NCBI GenBank assembly: GCA_017590115.1
Contig: JAGGNK010006571.1
Span: 620,001 to 684,000, forward strand
Direction of reading: 5' to 3'
Source: Montifringilla adamsi
Taxonomy: Eukaryota > Chordata > Aves > Passeriformes > Passeridae
Length of the DNA: 64,000 nucleotides
The translations under genes were made by a program, and so were the position numbers. Positions 15,501 through 30,500 of the stretch are shown one piece after another. Numbering within the stretch: position 1 is the stretch's first letter; the number at the start of each line of letters is the position of its first letter. The notes beneath the pieces are model-generated. The model saw only the letters and a program-made list of their open reading frames with translations. It was not told the DNA's origin and did not search any database.

Positions 15501-18500
15501 TGATGCCTTAGGTTTACAATTATGTTATTAGTCATTTACCTTAAATATTAATATCAAAAGAAGTAAAAATCCAGGGTACTTGTGTCTGAGGTCACATCTT
15601 AGCTAAAGGTAATATTAAAAAATGGAGATGTGCTGTCATTTCTGGAGTCAGAGCTGTCAGTTTTGTTAATGTGTTTGTTGTGACAAAGACTAATTGTTAA
15701 AAGTTCAGATGAGCATTTTCTCATTTATAAAAAAAGTATCCACACACATTTCATGTAATTTTTTTAAAAGATGGAAGTATTTGTATAGATTTTAAAATAA
15801 AAGCCTACTTTTATAAAATGTAAGCAAGAGTAAGTGCACTTATCTAGATAAATGTTCATGAATGTAACTGAGCTGTATGTTGGAGCACAAACTTCCTGGC
15901 TCTAACATGAGATGTGCAAGTTCTGGTGATAATAGACTGTTGAAATAAGAAGTTGATATAAAAGTCAAGTCACTTATTTAAAAGACTGACATTTATATAT
16001 TTCTTGTCATCTTCCTTCCTCTTTCCCCTGTACTCCTTACAGGAACATGTCTTTTGGGTGGTGTCTTTAAATACGCTGTTCATACTTGTCTTTGGTAAGT
16101 ATTGTTTTCTCTTAGGTTTTAAAATGATCCTTCTTTGTGAATTGGTAATGCAGGTCTATTTTAAGGCTGTTCTAGAAAAATGAAGATGTGACCTCTACAA
16201 ACAACCAAAAATGAACTGGCAATATGAATAATAAATATTTATTATTTTCTAGTTTCGTCATTTTCATTTCTTTAAGTGATGAGATTTAAAGTAGGAAACC
16301 TAGCAGAACCTTAACCATGTCAACTAAAGCACAGAAAATATTTATTTCTAATATTGTTGAATTAAAGGAGGAATCTTGGGGAATTTTATTTGCGAGGAAA
16401 AGCCGTACTTTGCAGAGTAGCTAAGATTTTTTTTTTCTCTTCATAGTTTTTACTAGATGGAGTTATACAAATTTTTCCATTAAAAATCCATTCTTGGAGC
16501 TCAGACTGAAAGGGAGGCAGGTGTGCAAGAATGTAGCATTTTAGTGACAAATAAAACATTTTACACTTCAAAAAATACCAGACAAAGATACCACAAACTT
16601 TCACTTGCTCTGAATGACCAGTTTAGAAAAGAATTTTTCATGTTGCTTTGGTGTTTTTTCAGTGGTCTTTCTTGGCAGAAGGGTTTGAGGTTGCCAAGCT
16701 GAAGTTGTACTGTTTATAAGTTTTTACAAAGTTAAAGCTCATGACACTGAACCAGTGATTTGAGCATCTAGATACTGAAACAGAACAGCAAATCAAAAGA
16801 AAATAAACATGAGTACCTTGTGTGTTTAATTCTCAAGAAACTGTAACTGCTCTAAAATAAGAGGTGGGAAATACTTGAATTATTTCTTTCTGATAATTAT
16901 TCTATTTTAACATGTAGTTATCATAAGATAATTGGATTTTTTTAGCTGCTATAATAAGTAAGCTTTTTTACTAAGTAGATAATAACCATGGAATTTCTAA
17001 ACCGTAGATTGAAATTCAATAATAAGGAAGTAATAAGAATGCTTAATAAGGCTGTCGTATAGAAACATTTTCAGTAGCTGCCTTGCCAAGGGGGAACTCA
17101 CAAATAGAGAAGAGAATGACTTTCCTAAGTAAGCAGGAGGTCTGGGAATTTAATATGTGCCTCTCAAGCCTCTTTTTAGTATCTTTCCCATTAAATAACA
17201 CTGCTTAATTTGCAATTGCCAAATCTCTAGTAATTTGTAATTATAGTACTTGTGAGTTCAGATGTCACAGGAGGTACTTGCTAAAATATGAAACAGAAGG
17301 AAAGTATTTGTAACATTAATTAGTGGTCCAGAAATTCTCTTTGGACAAATTAATTCATTTGAATGTAATTAATATTTTCTATAGCTCATTCTAGTACTCA
17401 CAGAGGAGTTTGTACTCTTTTGTGCTTTTTTTTTAAGGAATCCATTAGAAAATGTTTTAAATAATGTTATTTAAAAAGCATGACAAACTGTGCACTGTCT
17501 TCTCATAAAATGTCAAAAATGCAACTTTTAAGTTATTAGTCTGATATCTGTAGGAGTTGTGATCTTTTTCATCTCACTTTTCTGTCTCTTGTTCTTACTG
17601 GGCAGGGAGAGTTCAGTTCCTCCCTTTATCTTTTACATGTTCGCTTTTCCCAATAACTGCTGATTTTCCTAAAAGAGACATGAAAACTTTTCTTGTCATT
17701 GATTAGGGTAATATGAATCCTGCTAAATCTTTTCCTGTAGTTTTTTTTTTTTTTGGTTTGTTTGTTTGCTTCTTGGGTTTTGAAGTTGGATTTTTTTTAA
17801 TGTTGGTCATACAGAAATGAGGAGAGAGAAAATCATCACACTTTTCATTTGAGGGAATGTTTAGCCTGTAGTAGTTCCCAGGGTGGGCTGCCATGATGTA
17901 GTGAAGACAATATAAGTGAAAATAAAAGCTTGCCACTTCTGCAGCCCCTTCACTTTGTACTGATGCACTCCACTCCTATAAAAAATGGATGTTGAATTCT
18001 GTAGTCATTCATAACTTGGTTGGAAGACAACAACAGAGCAAGATAGAATAACTAAAAAATTTATTTTGTTGCAAATATGCAGGTTTCTAAAAATGGGGAA
18101 GTGCTGTGTTTTCTAATGCATTTCCCCTGAAACCTCAGAATGGTCAGGAGTGGGTTCTTAGGAATAATGAGCAGTTTCCAGTACATTAGTTCAAAGTAAA
18201 AGATTTCTCTTTTGCTCCTCATCGCTTCACTGGGTGTCATTTTTCTCCCCCTCCTCTTCCCTCTGAAAATTTCTGCAGGGCTTGCATTTTCCACAATATT
18301 TTAAGTTTTCCTAAGAATTAAAGCACTAGAACTGAAGCCTTGCTAAAGTAAGTCCCATCTCACCAGGCTGTAAAATGGCTACTGAAGTCTTTTAGTGCAC
18401 GGGAAAGAATGAATACACAGCATAGGTTCCTACAGGAGTCTGGGACAGATGCCAGCCTAGTACGTAACACTGAGAAATGGAATTAATTTACAGAGTACAA

Positions 18501-21500
18501 GATGAAGTAAGAAGGAAAAGGCTGTCCTCTTGTTCTGTGTAGTTTTATGTTGTTTTAGTTTTTAAGTGCAAATTCTGTTCTGATTTTCAGTGTCCGTAAA
18601 ATTATAGCAATCTAACACTTGCAAATATTTGCACATAAATTAATTTTTGTATTTTTTTCATAAAATTTATGAGAAGCCGAATAATACCATGTTACAATAT
18701 TCATCCTGCAAATAAGGCTTCATTACCAGTTTTCATGGCCTTTTTTTCTCCTTTCTGCTTACATTATTCAGCATTTTGTCCATACCACATTGGTCACTTC
18801 TCCATTGTTGGCCTGGGCTTTGAGGAATATGTGAGTACTGTTTTATAATTTCAAAATGAAAAATAAACTACCACTGTTTATTCAATCACAACATTTTTGT
18901 AGCATCTTTCCACTTCCGTTTGAGGTTGAAAAAGTAACTTTGAGTATGTCTTCTTGCTAGTCTTTCAGCCTTTTTGAGTATATGATTAAAAATGTCGCAC
19001 TCTTTTCCACTTCCTAAATTATTTACATCTCAAGTAAGGTTTTTACTGTTTGTAAAACTGTGTGTGTCTTCAGGGGTTTTTAACAGCCTCTTGTTCCCTG
19101 TGTACATTTTAAACTTGTTTGCTAATTTTCATAGTGGATGATGCTAAGTAGGGGAAACTAGGGGATAAACAAAACAGTGTAAGGTGGCACTTTTTGTTTC
19201 ATATATTGAGATTGTTTTGAGTTTGAAGAAAGTAGTTGTAATGTAAATGTAAACATTATTTTTGATGAAAATAAAGAAATAGTAGTAAAAATAGTATGTA
19301 AAAACTAGAGAAACTTGTCATTCTTCTTGAAGACTTGAAATTTGGAATTTATCTTAGTAACACAAAAAGGAGATGTAGTCTTCTAAGAGACTGATAAACT
19401 TTTTTCCTCTTTGCTCCAGGTCCAAGCATCTCACTTTGAAGGCCTGATTACAACTATCGTGGGATATGTTCTTCTAGCAGTGACTCTAATTGTTTGTCAT
19501 GTATCCTTTTGCAGTAGTTACCTGGTTCAGATTTATGTGTAAATAATTTTTTCTGGCTGTGCTTTGTGGAGGTGCAGACATGATGCAGGTGCCCTTAACT
19601 CACCATTTTTCTCTGCTGTTTTGGTGAAATTAGAAGGAAAGGTCTCTGGTGTTCTCTTGGAGATTTAGAAGTTGTCAGTGTGACTGCCTACTTTCAAATA
19701 CTTCACATGCTTAACAACAATCAAAGGCTTTTATGTTTGCTTGAAGGTCTGTCTGAGGAGAAGGGTGTAGAATAATTTTTTCCTCACTATCCATAGGTTT
19801 CTGCTGTGGACTGTAGTTGCAGCAGAGAGATTATAAAAGGAGGTAGGATGGGAAATTTATTCAAATATTTTTGATCCTGCCAGATTTTTTGAATAAGAAT
19901 TATTTTAGTTTCTTTGTTACGTCTCTGAACTACTGACAGCTTGCAGCAAGAGTTTCTTTCTCCTTACTTTTTCAGAGAAAACTACTTTCTCTTAGTGATA
20001 GAAAATAAAGTACTGGAAGCTGGAAGGATCTATTTGGTCACAAGTAAGAAGTCTGCATTCAAGCTGCATATTTCTTTACATGAGCTTCAATTTGAAAGAA
20101 TGTGTACTTGTTCCCAGTTTTCTGTTGAAAAGTAAATGAAGTTAACTTCGACTTTCTACATCAGTATACCAATGTGCAGTGCAAGTGTAACACATTAGTA
20201 GATTAGCATGTAGGTTTTGCCTCCTGAAAAAAACCCCAAAATAAACTCCTAAAGTGCAATTGCATCCGTCTTTTCTTGGAAAAGGTGAGAATTTGATTTA
20301 GACAGCAGGGAAGGGAGAGCTACTATTTAAAGTAGGTCTGCAGTTTTTAACTTACTTATTTGTGGCAGATGTTTTCAGAGACAACTGTTTATTTCTTGAG
20401 AAAACTGCTGGTTGTTTAATTTAAGAACGGTCCTATTATTAGTAAATATTTATTTACTTTAGATGCATGTTTGAGGATGTTACTCAGCACACCAGATTGT
20501 GACTACTGGAGTCACAGCCAATTTTGAAAATAGAAGCCTGATAATACACATACTTAGTATTTAATTTTTGTCTTTTATAAAATTTCCTATTGCTAAAGGC
20601 AGCATAATATGGTGTTTAATATTAGACTGTTACAAAGTGCTTTCCAGTGTTATTTTCTTGACAAAGCTATTCAGGGTTTGGCAGCTCTTGTTAAGTTTCA
20701 GCGATCACGTCGTTTACTAGGAGTTTGCTATATTGTTGTCAAGGTAATCCTAATTTTTTGTGTGGGGAAAAAAAACCCTCTCAATTTAAACTGACATTAT
20801 AAATTTCTTGACAATTTTTCGTAAACTAGTGAGATGTTATTTTCTCTTTTTTCCTAAAGGTTTCCTTGTTAGTGGTGGTTGAAATTGGTGTGTTTCCTCT
20901 CATCTGTGGCTGGTGGTTGGATATATGCTCCTTGGTAAGAACAGAAACAAATAACGATGAAATCTTTTGTAACTCTTTCTATTTGAAGAAAAAAAAAAGT
21001 TCTGATGAGAAGAGAGCTGTTAATATGAGTTTGACAACACTCTTCTGTTTTCATAAACAGCGTTTCTAGAGGGAAATTTCCATGTTTTTTTAGGTGCTGT
21101 CTAATGCTAATTTTGGGGTTTTTTTATGTTACTAAATACAAGTTAACATGCTATTACTAAAATAACAAGATCCTAATCCTTTTTAGTGCTGTTACAAGAC
21201 CACTGTGATAATGAGCTTACTTATAGGCAAACTTGAGTGCTCAACAACTTCTTTATGTAGCCATCTTATGTGGAATGGTAATGACTTCATATTTTAAGTT
21301 GTCCAGTCTCTTTCTTTTTTGAAAAAGATCTTTGCTGCATTTTGTTGAATTGAGGACAGTTTTTGCTTGGAATTGAAGACAGTTTTTCTGTCCTGAAAAA
21401 TACTGAGTGCTAAATTTGAAATGGACAAAATTAGATTTTTTCAGCCTTGGGGGAAACAGAATTTTAGTTAGGAATTATTTGCTTCCATCATAGTGTCACT

Positions 21501-24500
21501 TTGTTTGAATTGATTTATAACTTACCTAGAGTCTGTTAGTGATTGAGTTGACATATTTCTTCTTTCTGTCAGAAAAAATAAATTGATCAGATATTGATCT
21601 TTATTTGCTGTTCTTATCATAAGTAATCCCTTTTCTGTAATTAAATGGTGTATTCATGTGTTAAAGGAAACATTTAAATTACGCTTAGTATTATATGAAC
21701 TACGGTAAACGAAATGAGTACTTGTGGATGTTTGCCAAACTTTATTCAAATTTGTTTACTACTTACCTTCTTGTAGGAGATGTTTGATGCCACTCTGAAA
21801 GACAGAGAATTGAGCTTTCAGTCTGCCCCAGGCACCACAATGTTTCTGCATTGGTTGGTTGGAATGGTTTACGTCTTCTATTTTGCATCCTTCATCCTTT
21901 TGCTAAGAGAGGTGAGTCTGTAAGAACAAGATTGGTATGTAACACAGAGGCTTACATACAGAACTGTTAAATCTTTCATGTGTGAGTATTGCTGCTACTA
22001 TTTTTTGTGTGTATATTGGATCCAGTTTTATGTAAAAAGGGCCATATTGGTGCTTACTGCAGTGGAAAAATCATGATTTTAAGTACATTTTACGTAGAGA
22101 TTTTTGTTTAGCTGTTAAATCTGAGCATTGCCTTCAAATTAATCCAAATATGTTTTAGTTGTTTAAGAGCAATCAGTACCTGAAAATTAAGCTTGTATTT
22201 GGTTATTGGTTATCTAGTTTTCTGTGATAATACTTTCTTTGTTCTATTTCTGTGCAATCTTGGTGAATCTTGTTCAACCAATATCCCTATTATGGTAAAA
22301 CTTATTTTCTGCAGCAGTGTTGTTCAAAATGAAAAATAAATACAAAGACTATATTGTCCTCAAAATTGTTTTCTATTTCCTACTTAAGGTATTGAGACCT
22401 GGTGTCTTATGGTTTCTCAGGAATTTGAATGATCCAGACTTCAATCCTGTGCAGGAAATGATTCACTTGCCCATCTATAGACATCTCAGGAGGTTTATCT
22501 TATCAGTGGTAAGGACTTACCAGAAAGATTTCTTTATCTGGAGATAAAGCTTCATATGTACTGTGTATTTAAAGAAAAACATTTTCACCATGGAAGTGAA
22601 CTGCTGTTGAAACAGGTTACCAACAGAATCTGCATCTTTCAATACTCACACTCAGCTGGATGAGGTTCTGAACAGCCTGATGTATCTGGATCTGCTCAGA
22701 ACAGGGGTTTGGGGAGAATTGGTTGGACTTCAGAGCTCTCTTCTAAACCAAGTATCTTGTGCAAAGTCCAAGAAACTGTTTGTATGTTAATTATAATATA
22801 ATTATACACAAACACTTATAAACAAGTGTTTGTTATAATGGATATTGTAAATCCCATAACTTTCATGATGCACTCAGTTACTGCAGTAAACTTTGAGTGT
22901 CCAGTTCAGCCCAAGTAGTGTAGCAGGGGAGAGTAATTTTCTAGATAGATTTTGGATTGGATTCTGCTGCTGTAGCCAGTGGTGTCTGTTTCCAGATTAT
23001 CATTGTAAGATAGTGAAAACATTGAGTTTTTTCCCTTTAGTTGTTTGTCTGAGGTTTGCTGAGCACTGCTGAGCATGCAGTGAAGGAAGGGTCACAGACT
23101 GTCTGACATAAATGTTACATGAACTGTGTAAACTGACACACCAGAAACATTCTTTGATGTACTGTATTGTTACCCCAGAGGTGCTTTGAGCAGTGAAAGC
23201 TCAGAGAGATCCTGGTTCTGTTGGAGAGCCCTTCAGTATCAGAGTGGAGTTGACCTTTCCACCTTTTTGAGCGTTCTGTCCTTACATAATGGTCATTCTT
23301 CAGCTGCCTGAAATTTCATGGTACATCAGGTGGCCCAAATACAAGCCAAGATCTACTGGTTGCTCATGGTCTCACGTTGTCACACTGTGTTGGACTTGCT
23401 CAATTAATTCAGAATTTTCACTAGCCTCATGCTAGAATATGGGATACAGAATGGTAATCATTTACCATTTCAAAGAATAAATCGCACCTTTCAAGTTCTG
23501 TTTATCTTTCTGTATTTTAAAGAAATGTCTTGTGTATGACATAAACTATTATTTTTCAGGAAGAATGGGATTCAGTTTTTCTTTTTGACATAGTTAAACA
23601 AAGTTTTTTTTTTTCACATCTTTAGTCTCTATTTCATTTATATGAAATGTAAGAATGTGTTTAAAATTTACTTAATTTTTCATCTGGTTCCTTAAGGAAA
23701 CAGGATTCATAAAAGTGTATTATCTTCAGGCACTTGATGTCCCCTGCTGAATTTTGGTCTTTCAGTCAATTTGAAATGTGAAGAAATAGGAACTGAAAAC
23801 TCTTTTGACGCTTCAGCAAGTTGCTTAAGAAGTCAGCCACTTAAAAAAGAGTGGAATACAAAATAAGCAGTCCTAGTGTTGGGGAAGGGGGAAGAAAGAA
23901 CCCTCTGACGTTGCTCTAGCTGTCAGCAGGGTTATTCTGGTGCTTAATCAGCTGCAGTCGTATTTGGCAAGGGCATTGTAGCCAACCGGTCTGCCTGGGA
24001 TGGAATTGATTTTCTTCATGGTGTCTTCAAATGTCCTTCTGCACCGTGAATGGGCAGCTGAAACAGTGTTGCTAACACTGGCCTGTTGGATATGGCTGGA
24101 CAGTGCTTGCACAGCATCCAGGCATTTTCTTTGCTGCTCTGCCCTGTTCCCTCACCTCCACTGAATAAGCTGGAGGCTGGAAGGAGGGTATTCCTGGAAC
24201 AGCTGCCCCAAACTGACCAAAGGGATATGACATCATGCTCAGCATTAAAAGCTGTGAGAAAGGAGGCTGGGGGCGGGGATGTTCATGGCTATGGTGTTTG
24301 TCTTCCTGACTTCCCAGGAAATTGCTGATTGTCTGCTGCTGGGAAGTAGAGAGTGAATTCTTCTTACTGTTTTGATTGCATACTTGGTGCTTTCTCTATT
24401 AAATTGCTGTTATCCCAGTCTTGCCTGCCTTCTGTTTTGCCTTCCCCTTCAGCTGGAGGGGGGAATTAGCAAGCAGCTGGGTAGGTATTCAGCTGTTAGC

Positions 24501-27500
24501 CAGGGCTAGCCCACCACACCCAGGGAACATGTCAGAGATGGGTGGGAGCCTAGGTTTGGTAGTTTCTACTATTTGGACTAACTTGTTTACTTTATAATTG
24601 CAGATTGTCTTTGGATCAATTGTACTGCTCATGCTCTGGCTTCCTATACGCATTATTAAGTATCTCCTGCCTAACTTTCTTCCATATAATGTTATGCTTT
24701 ACAGGTAAGCATTTATTTTTAAAAAGATATGGGGTTTTTTCAGTTTCTATAACTGGAAAAAATGTATTTGCACTCTCTGAACATTAAAGTGTCACTTTTT
24801 ATGTTATTTTGTTTTTAATTAATCTAATCTTCATTGTTCTAAGAGAAGTAAAGGGTAAAGTACGTGGTTACAACATACAATGTGACAAATTAAAAGCTAC
24901 TTGAAAAAAATAAGCATTTTGTATTCCTTCCATAAAGATAACCGTTCAGGGCTTTATGCCCTCAAAACACTTCCCATTTCAACTTTCTGATAGTGAAGTT
25001 CCTTTTGTGTTTGCTTTTTTAACACACTCATTCCTGATTGTCATTGCTTCAGGAGTAAAATAATATCTGTAACTGGATTTTTTTAAATGATAACAGTTTT
25101 TTCCTATTTCTGAATAATAATTCAAACAATAATGATAGATGCAAATAGAGATGCATACTGTATTCTTAGATATAGTCTTTCTCAATGTTTTTTCCTAATT
25201 TTATTATATGCCAAAGTGCCTAACCTCTCTGCTCGGGGTAGTATATAGGGAAAAACCTTAGCAAAAAACTAAGAATTTTCCTTTTTGGCATCCAATGTAT
25301 TTTTGTATTGTGGTGGCATTAATAGGATTCAGTGTAAAAGATTTCTATTAGAATGTTCTTTATGTTTGATTTTGTGCTCTTCCTGTTGTTTCCAGTGATG
25401 CTCCAGTAAGTGAACTTTCCCTAGAGCTGCTTTTGCTTCAGGTGGTGCTTCCAGCTTTGCTAGAGCAAGGACATACAAGACAGTGGTTGAAAGGTCTTGT
25501 ACGAGCATGGACTGTTACTGCTGGATACTTGCTGTAAGTACAGAAATCCAAAATCAGCTACAACCACTGTGCCCAGTTTGGCCTTTAAACATGAAGGCAG
25601 CTTTCCAGAAGGTTATCCCACCAAGCAGGTTTAATAGCTCTTCTACGGGTAAATACATTATAAAAAACTTCTATAGTGATTGCTTTTTTCTAAGCAGTAG
25701 ATGTACGTACTTCTGGACAAGCCTTTGACAAGTAATTCTTTTGGTACACCATTACAGCATTTGCTTAGTGAAAGAAATCTGTAAAAGTATGACTGACATC
25801 TTTTTAACTCCCTAATATTTAAAAATAAGGAGATAAATGTCAGCAGTGTGTTTCCATGAATCATCTAAATAAAATTCATGTGCATTTCGTGGATTTCTTA
25901 CTAGAAGAAGAAAAAAAAAAAAGAAAAATCATTTAGGACATTGAGCTGAAGAAGTAAGCAACTTAAATTAGGCGTTTTCAAGTTAAAAGTACAGACTTTA
26001 GAGAAGGATAAAACAATTTCTTGTCAAATAAAGTAAATTATTGTACTGATAGGCAGAGTTCTAGCACTTGAAATTATTTCTTAGTTCATCTGTTGTTTAC
26101 CAAATTAGTCAAGAAAAAAGTATGGTTGATTTTGTTTCTGTACAGTTTTCAGTTTAACTTCAAAGTACATTGGCATTCTCCCACTATGTTGCACTCTTAG
26201 GATCAAGAATTATTCTTTGCCAAGTTATGTCTGAGAAAGTGAGTGAATGAATTGAAAGATTTTTTTCTTCACTGTAACCCAAAATATTTGTTTTAGTTTC
26301 TCATAAGGAAACTCTGCTCTTTGCATTTTGAAGAAGTTTTCAATTATTTTCCAAGTTTTAATTGTGTTTAAGTACAGTGTAACAAGACAGTTTTAGAGAT
26401 GATGATAGAAATGGCTTTTCTCACTCCACTGTTGCAGCTCTTTAGGACAATTGCAAATTACCTCTTCAGCAATTTTAGTTAGCACAGATGAAAATCTTCT
26501 GCTCTGTTGTTCCCAAAAAGCAAACTGTTGGGTAAATTTCATTGCTAATAGAATATCTGCACAAATCTTACTCTGCTAAAGCTGAGGAAAATTAAGTTCT
26601 AAATGTTCATTTTTAATCAGACTCACATTGTGCTAATTGTATGTGTGGAAAACATCATCAGAATAATTTTAAAGTAAATTGCTTTTTTCCTAGGATTGAT
26701 ATTCTTAAAAAGTTTTGAACAGGTTTTGAGCAATTTAGAATCTTCTTGAAAGACTCTGCCTGCCTCTGTACTTCTGACAGCAGGTCCGTAGCAATGCAGC
26801 ACCGTCCTTGTACAGATTAGGTTTGAAGGCCCTTGTTTCCTGTAGAGCTTAGTGACAGTGACATAAAAGCTGTCAGTAGAGCCGTGTGCTTACATGAACT
26901 GAAATATCCATGTAATTTTCCTTTCATGTGCACAACACCTTTAATACCATGTGGTGTTTTTAAAGCAGTCAAACAGATAAGTGATCTTTCCTTGTGATTG
27001 TATTGTAACTGCATCCACACCAGCATTTTTCTTCTAAATTGTATTTATGATGACATTGAGTATGTTACCAAAAAAGGCTTATTTTACTTAATCAAGATTC
27101 TGCTAGTACTCCTGTGTTAGTTTTGTACAACCTGTATGGATTCTGAGTAGGCCTATATTTCTGTAAGTTTCTCATTTATATCAAACAGAACAAAACTGAA
27201 ATTTTGATTGTTACAGGGATCTTCATTCTTACCTACTTGGTGATCAGGAAGAGAATGAAAACAATGCAAATCAGCAACCTAACAACCAGCATGCTCGCAA
27301 TAATAACGCCATTCCAGTTGTGGGAGAAGGTCTCCATGCGGCCCATCAAGCCATACTTCAGCAAGGAGGACCTGTGGGTTTCCAGCCTTATCGTAGGCCT
27401 TTAAAATTCCCACTCAGGGTATGTACACCTAACACATCAAGAGAAAAGAAAAAGGCATTTGAGAAGTTGTTTTTTTCTAAGAAAGATTTGGCCCACGTTG

Positions 27501-30500
27501 TCAGAAGTCACATGGTGGGTCCTGTTTTATATGGTTTGCAGTTTTCAAAAACATAGAGTTGCAGTTAGGCTCATATAAGGCTTTTTTCAACCTGTAAGGT
27601 AAGACCTTCAATTACAATTTTACTTATAGATCCCATATATGTTGGGATATATATAATAAGATATCAACTGACACATATATTATGTGATTATGTCTGTTGA
27701 TATCTTATTTTCTTTACAGTAAGTAATGGAGAGAAAGACAATAAACCCCTCTCAAACAGGTAGTTCAGGCGTGCCTCTAACAAGGCATGGCTTTCAAGGG
27801 GACATACTTTGGTCTTGTAGCTGAAGTGTATTTAAAACTATTTTGCTTTACTAAGAAAGTAAACAGAGAATTTCTGTTCTTTCTGCATCTGTATTAAACA
27901 TAGAAAGGCATTATATAATACTTGAAAGTTCTAAATCCCTAAAATTAGTAAGGAAATTTTATTGGCAAATACTTACATTTCTAGAATAATAAACAGCTTA
28001 AACTAGATAACTGTTTTGTTGTAAGCAGAACTCTGAGTTAAATATAAACTTCACCACAGCTCACTTACTGTGGTTTCAGGTATAGCTGAAGAATGGAAGT
28101 AATGGCTAACATTAGGTCACTGTGGTATTGCATCTGAAGGTTCCTTCCTTTATACCCAAATGTCTCGTCAAGGAAAGTGTGTTCCAGATTTAACTTTCTT
28201 TCAGTAGTCTGTTGGGATAAGGTGTTAGCTTTCCCATGGCAAGCTTGCTTGTTGTGTGGCTTTGATGATTAGTGAAGCAGAACTTCATAGCACCTGGTGC
28301 TTGAGAAATATTTAAAGTCAAGTTCCTGGTAATTCTCTGGTAAGATGAAAATCTGACTGAGGAGTAACCAGCTCCACCGTCAGCTTCTGATCACAGAGAA
28401 CCTGAGCACATCTAGAAGAACTTTGTCAGCAAGGTTTTCCTTATGAAACCACTGTCTTGCTCATATGGCATACAGAGCTAGAAATCTTTCAGGATTATAT
28501 GGGAGTCATCCTGCTCAGTGCAGAAATTAAGAGATGGTCCTTTTTTATGTAACATAACAAAGAACTTAAGTCATTCTGGATTCAAATGTCATTTTTTACT
28601 GTTGGAACAGCTGATGCAAAGTCTTAGAAATACACAACACTGCAGGTGTTCTGCATGTACTGTGGTTAGGTTTCTTTTTGCTGATTTATTTATACAGTGA
28701 AACGTCAGTTATTATTTGAACATCCTAGTTTAACTGCCTTTCCAGGATGATGTATTTTTTATACTGGGGTTTCTTGGGCTTTGGTTAAATAACTTTCTTA
28801 CAAACTTCCCCTTCTTTTTTTCCTCTTTTTCAGATATTTCTTTTGATTGTTTTCATGTGCATAACATTACTGATTGCTAGTCTCATCTGCCTTACCTTAC
28901 CAGGTGAGTCTATTATGGTAAACTGTCACTAAAAACAACTCAGTATGTTGCCATGCCCAACCATGGCAGATGTTTTGGAACCATTGTTTGAAGTCAAAAG
29001 GCAAAAATATGGAAACTAGTATAATTTTTAATAATTTGGCATCAAATCATAGTAATCTAAAAATCTAAATGACAGAGATTGCCGTTCCCTTTTTGTTATA
29101 GAATAATTTTCCTCTGAGGACAGGGCTTCAGTTGCTTCAGTCTTGGTAGTATTGAGTGAAAAATAGAATTGGAACTCTTGAACCTATTTTACTGTTTCAA
29201 GAAGGAAAATATGTAGATTTTTTCCAGGTCTTCTACAGTATTTTCTTTAATTAAATATTCTGAAGGTGTTATTGAGTACTGTGAGAAGCAGGGAGTTCGA
29301 CTCAATGATCCTTAGGGGTTCCTTCCAACTTGAGATTCTCTATGATTCTGTGATCTGGACATGTCACTAGGAGATTTTGTGAAGTGGCATGTATATCACT
29401 TTAAAATGTCTGAATAAGTCCTTCAAAAACACTTGGTATTTTTCAAAATAATTTGGACTAAATGATGCCATGTCAACCAGCGTAAATTTCATAACCTGTC
29501 TGCTGTAATACCATGGAATTTTATTAATGATCCTCAAGTCAATAATGTGTTGAGATCAAAGTTACACATTCTCCAGTTGTTCTAGTAGTAGGACATAAAA
29601 TAATCCCCACTGTAATAGTAGGGAACTTAAAACACTGTTAAAAAATGAACTGTAGCAAATCAGTCTCCCATTTCTGTCAGAGAAGTTCAGAAGCCCCATC
29701 AGTAAGTAATGTAAAAAATTGCATGAGGCAGTGAAACAACCCAAAGGTAGCTCATATAATTTAAGTTCAAGCTTGCACACTAATGCATGATCGCTGTTGC
29801 AGTTCTGAAGATCAGTGTTTAGGCTCTGAACAGTGCTTTGTTTTGCTGTAGCTCAGGTCACAGTGCTGTCATAATGAAAATTTAGGTGAAAAGGGATTTC
29901 TCTGTGCTTATTTGGCATCATTTTTGAAACTGTTTGCGTAGTGCTTCACACATTTATGCATTATGGATATAGTACCAAAATAACTATTTTATGGTGAATA
30001 ATATTTATGCAGGGATATTTCAGATAAATTTGATAAGTACTTTCTTAGTAAGTATCCTTCCCTAATACATCCAGAAGCATTACTGTGTGTAATAGTGCTT
30101 GTGTTTTCAGTGTTCGCTGGCCGGTGGTTAATGTCCTTTTGGACGGGGACTGCCAAAATCCATGAACTGTACACAGCTGCCTGTGGTCTCTATGTCTGTT
30201 GGCTGACTATCCGAGCTGTGACAGTGCTGGTTGCCTGGATGCCACAGGGCCGTAGAGTCATTTTCCAGAAGGTCAGAGAATGGTCTCTCATGGTAAGTCT
30301 TGAGAAAAAGTTGTACTGAATAATCAAAAAATTAGCTAATGTGGCTTGTTTCATTTTTTACTTGCAGGCTTTACTCTCTCATGTGTACTACATTTTGCTT
30401 TTCAGACCCTTTTGAAGCTTTTGCAGCTTACATTCCCATTGCATAGGCTAAGTATTTTTGGAAGGCAATCAGTGTAAATATACTTGTGTGTATATATTTT

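Larger units (their letters stand above)
12984..18771 (+). other. MARCHF6 introns 8, 9 and 10
   Basis: AT-rich introns broken only by the exons at 14948-14980 and 16043-16094. T-tracts near 15,070, 16,428 and 17,742. No repeat family recognised. Confidence 0.7.
18831..22388 (+). other. MARCHF6 introns 11, 13, 14 and 15 (intron 12 is listed separately)
   Basis: Short AT-rich introns between closely spaced exons. Intron 13 is 116 nt and is the shortest. No recognised repeat. Confidence 0.7.
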
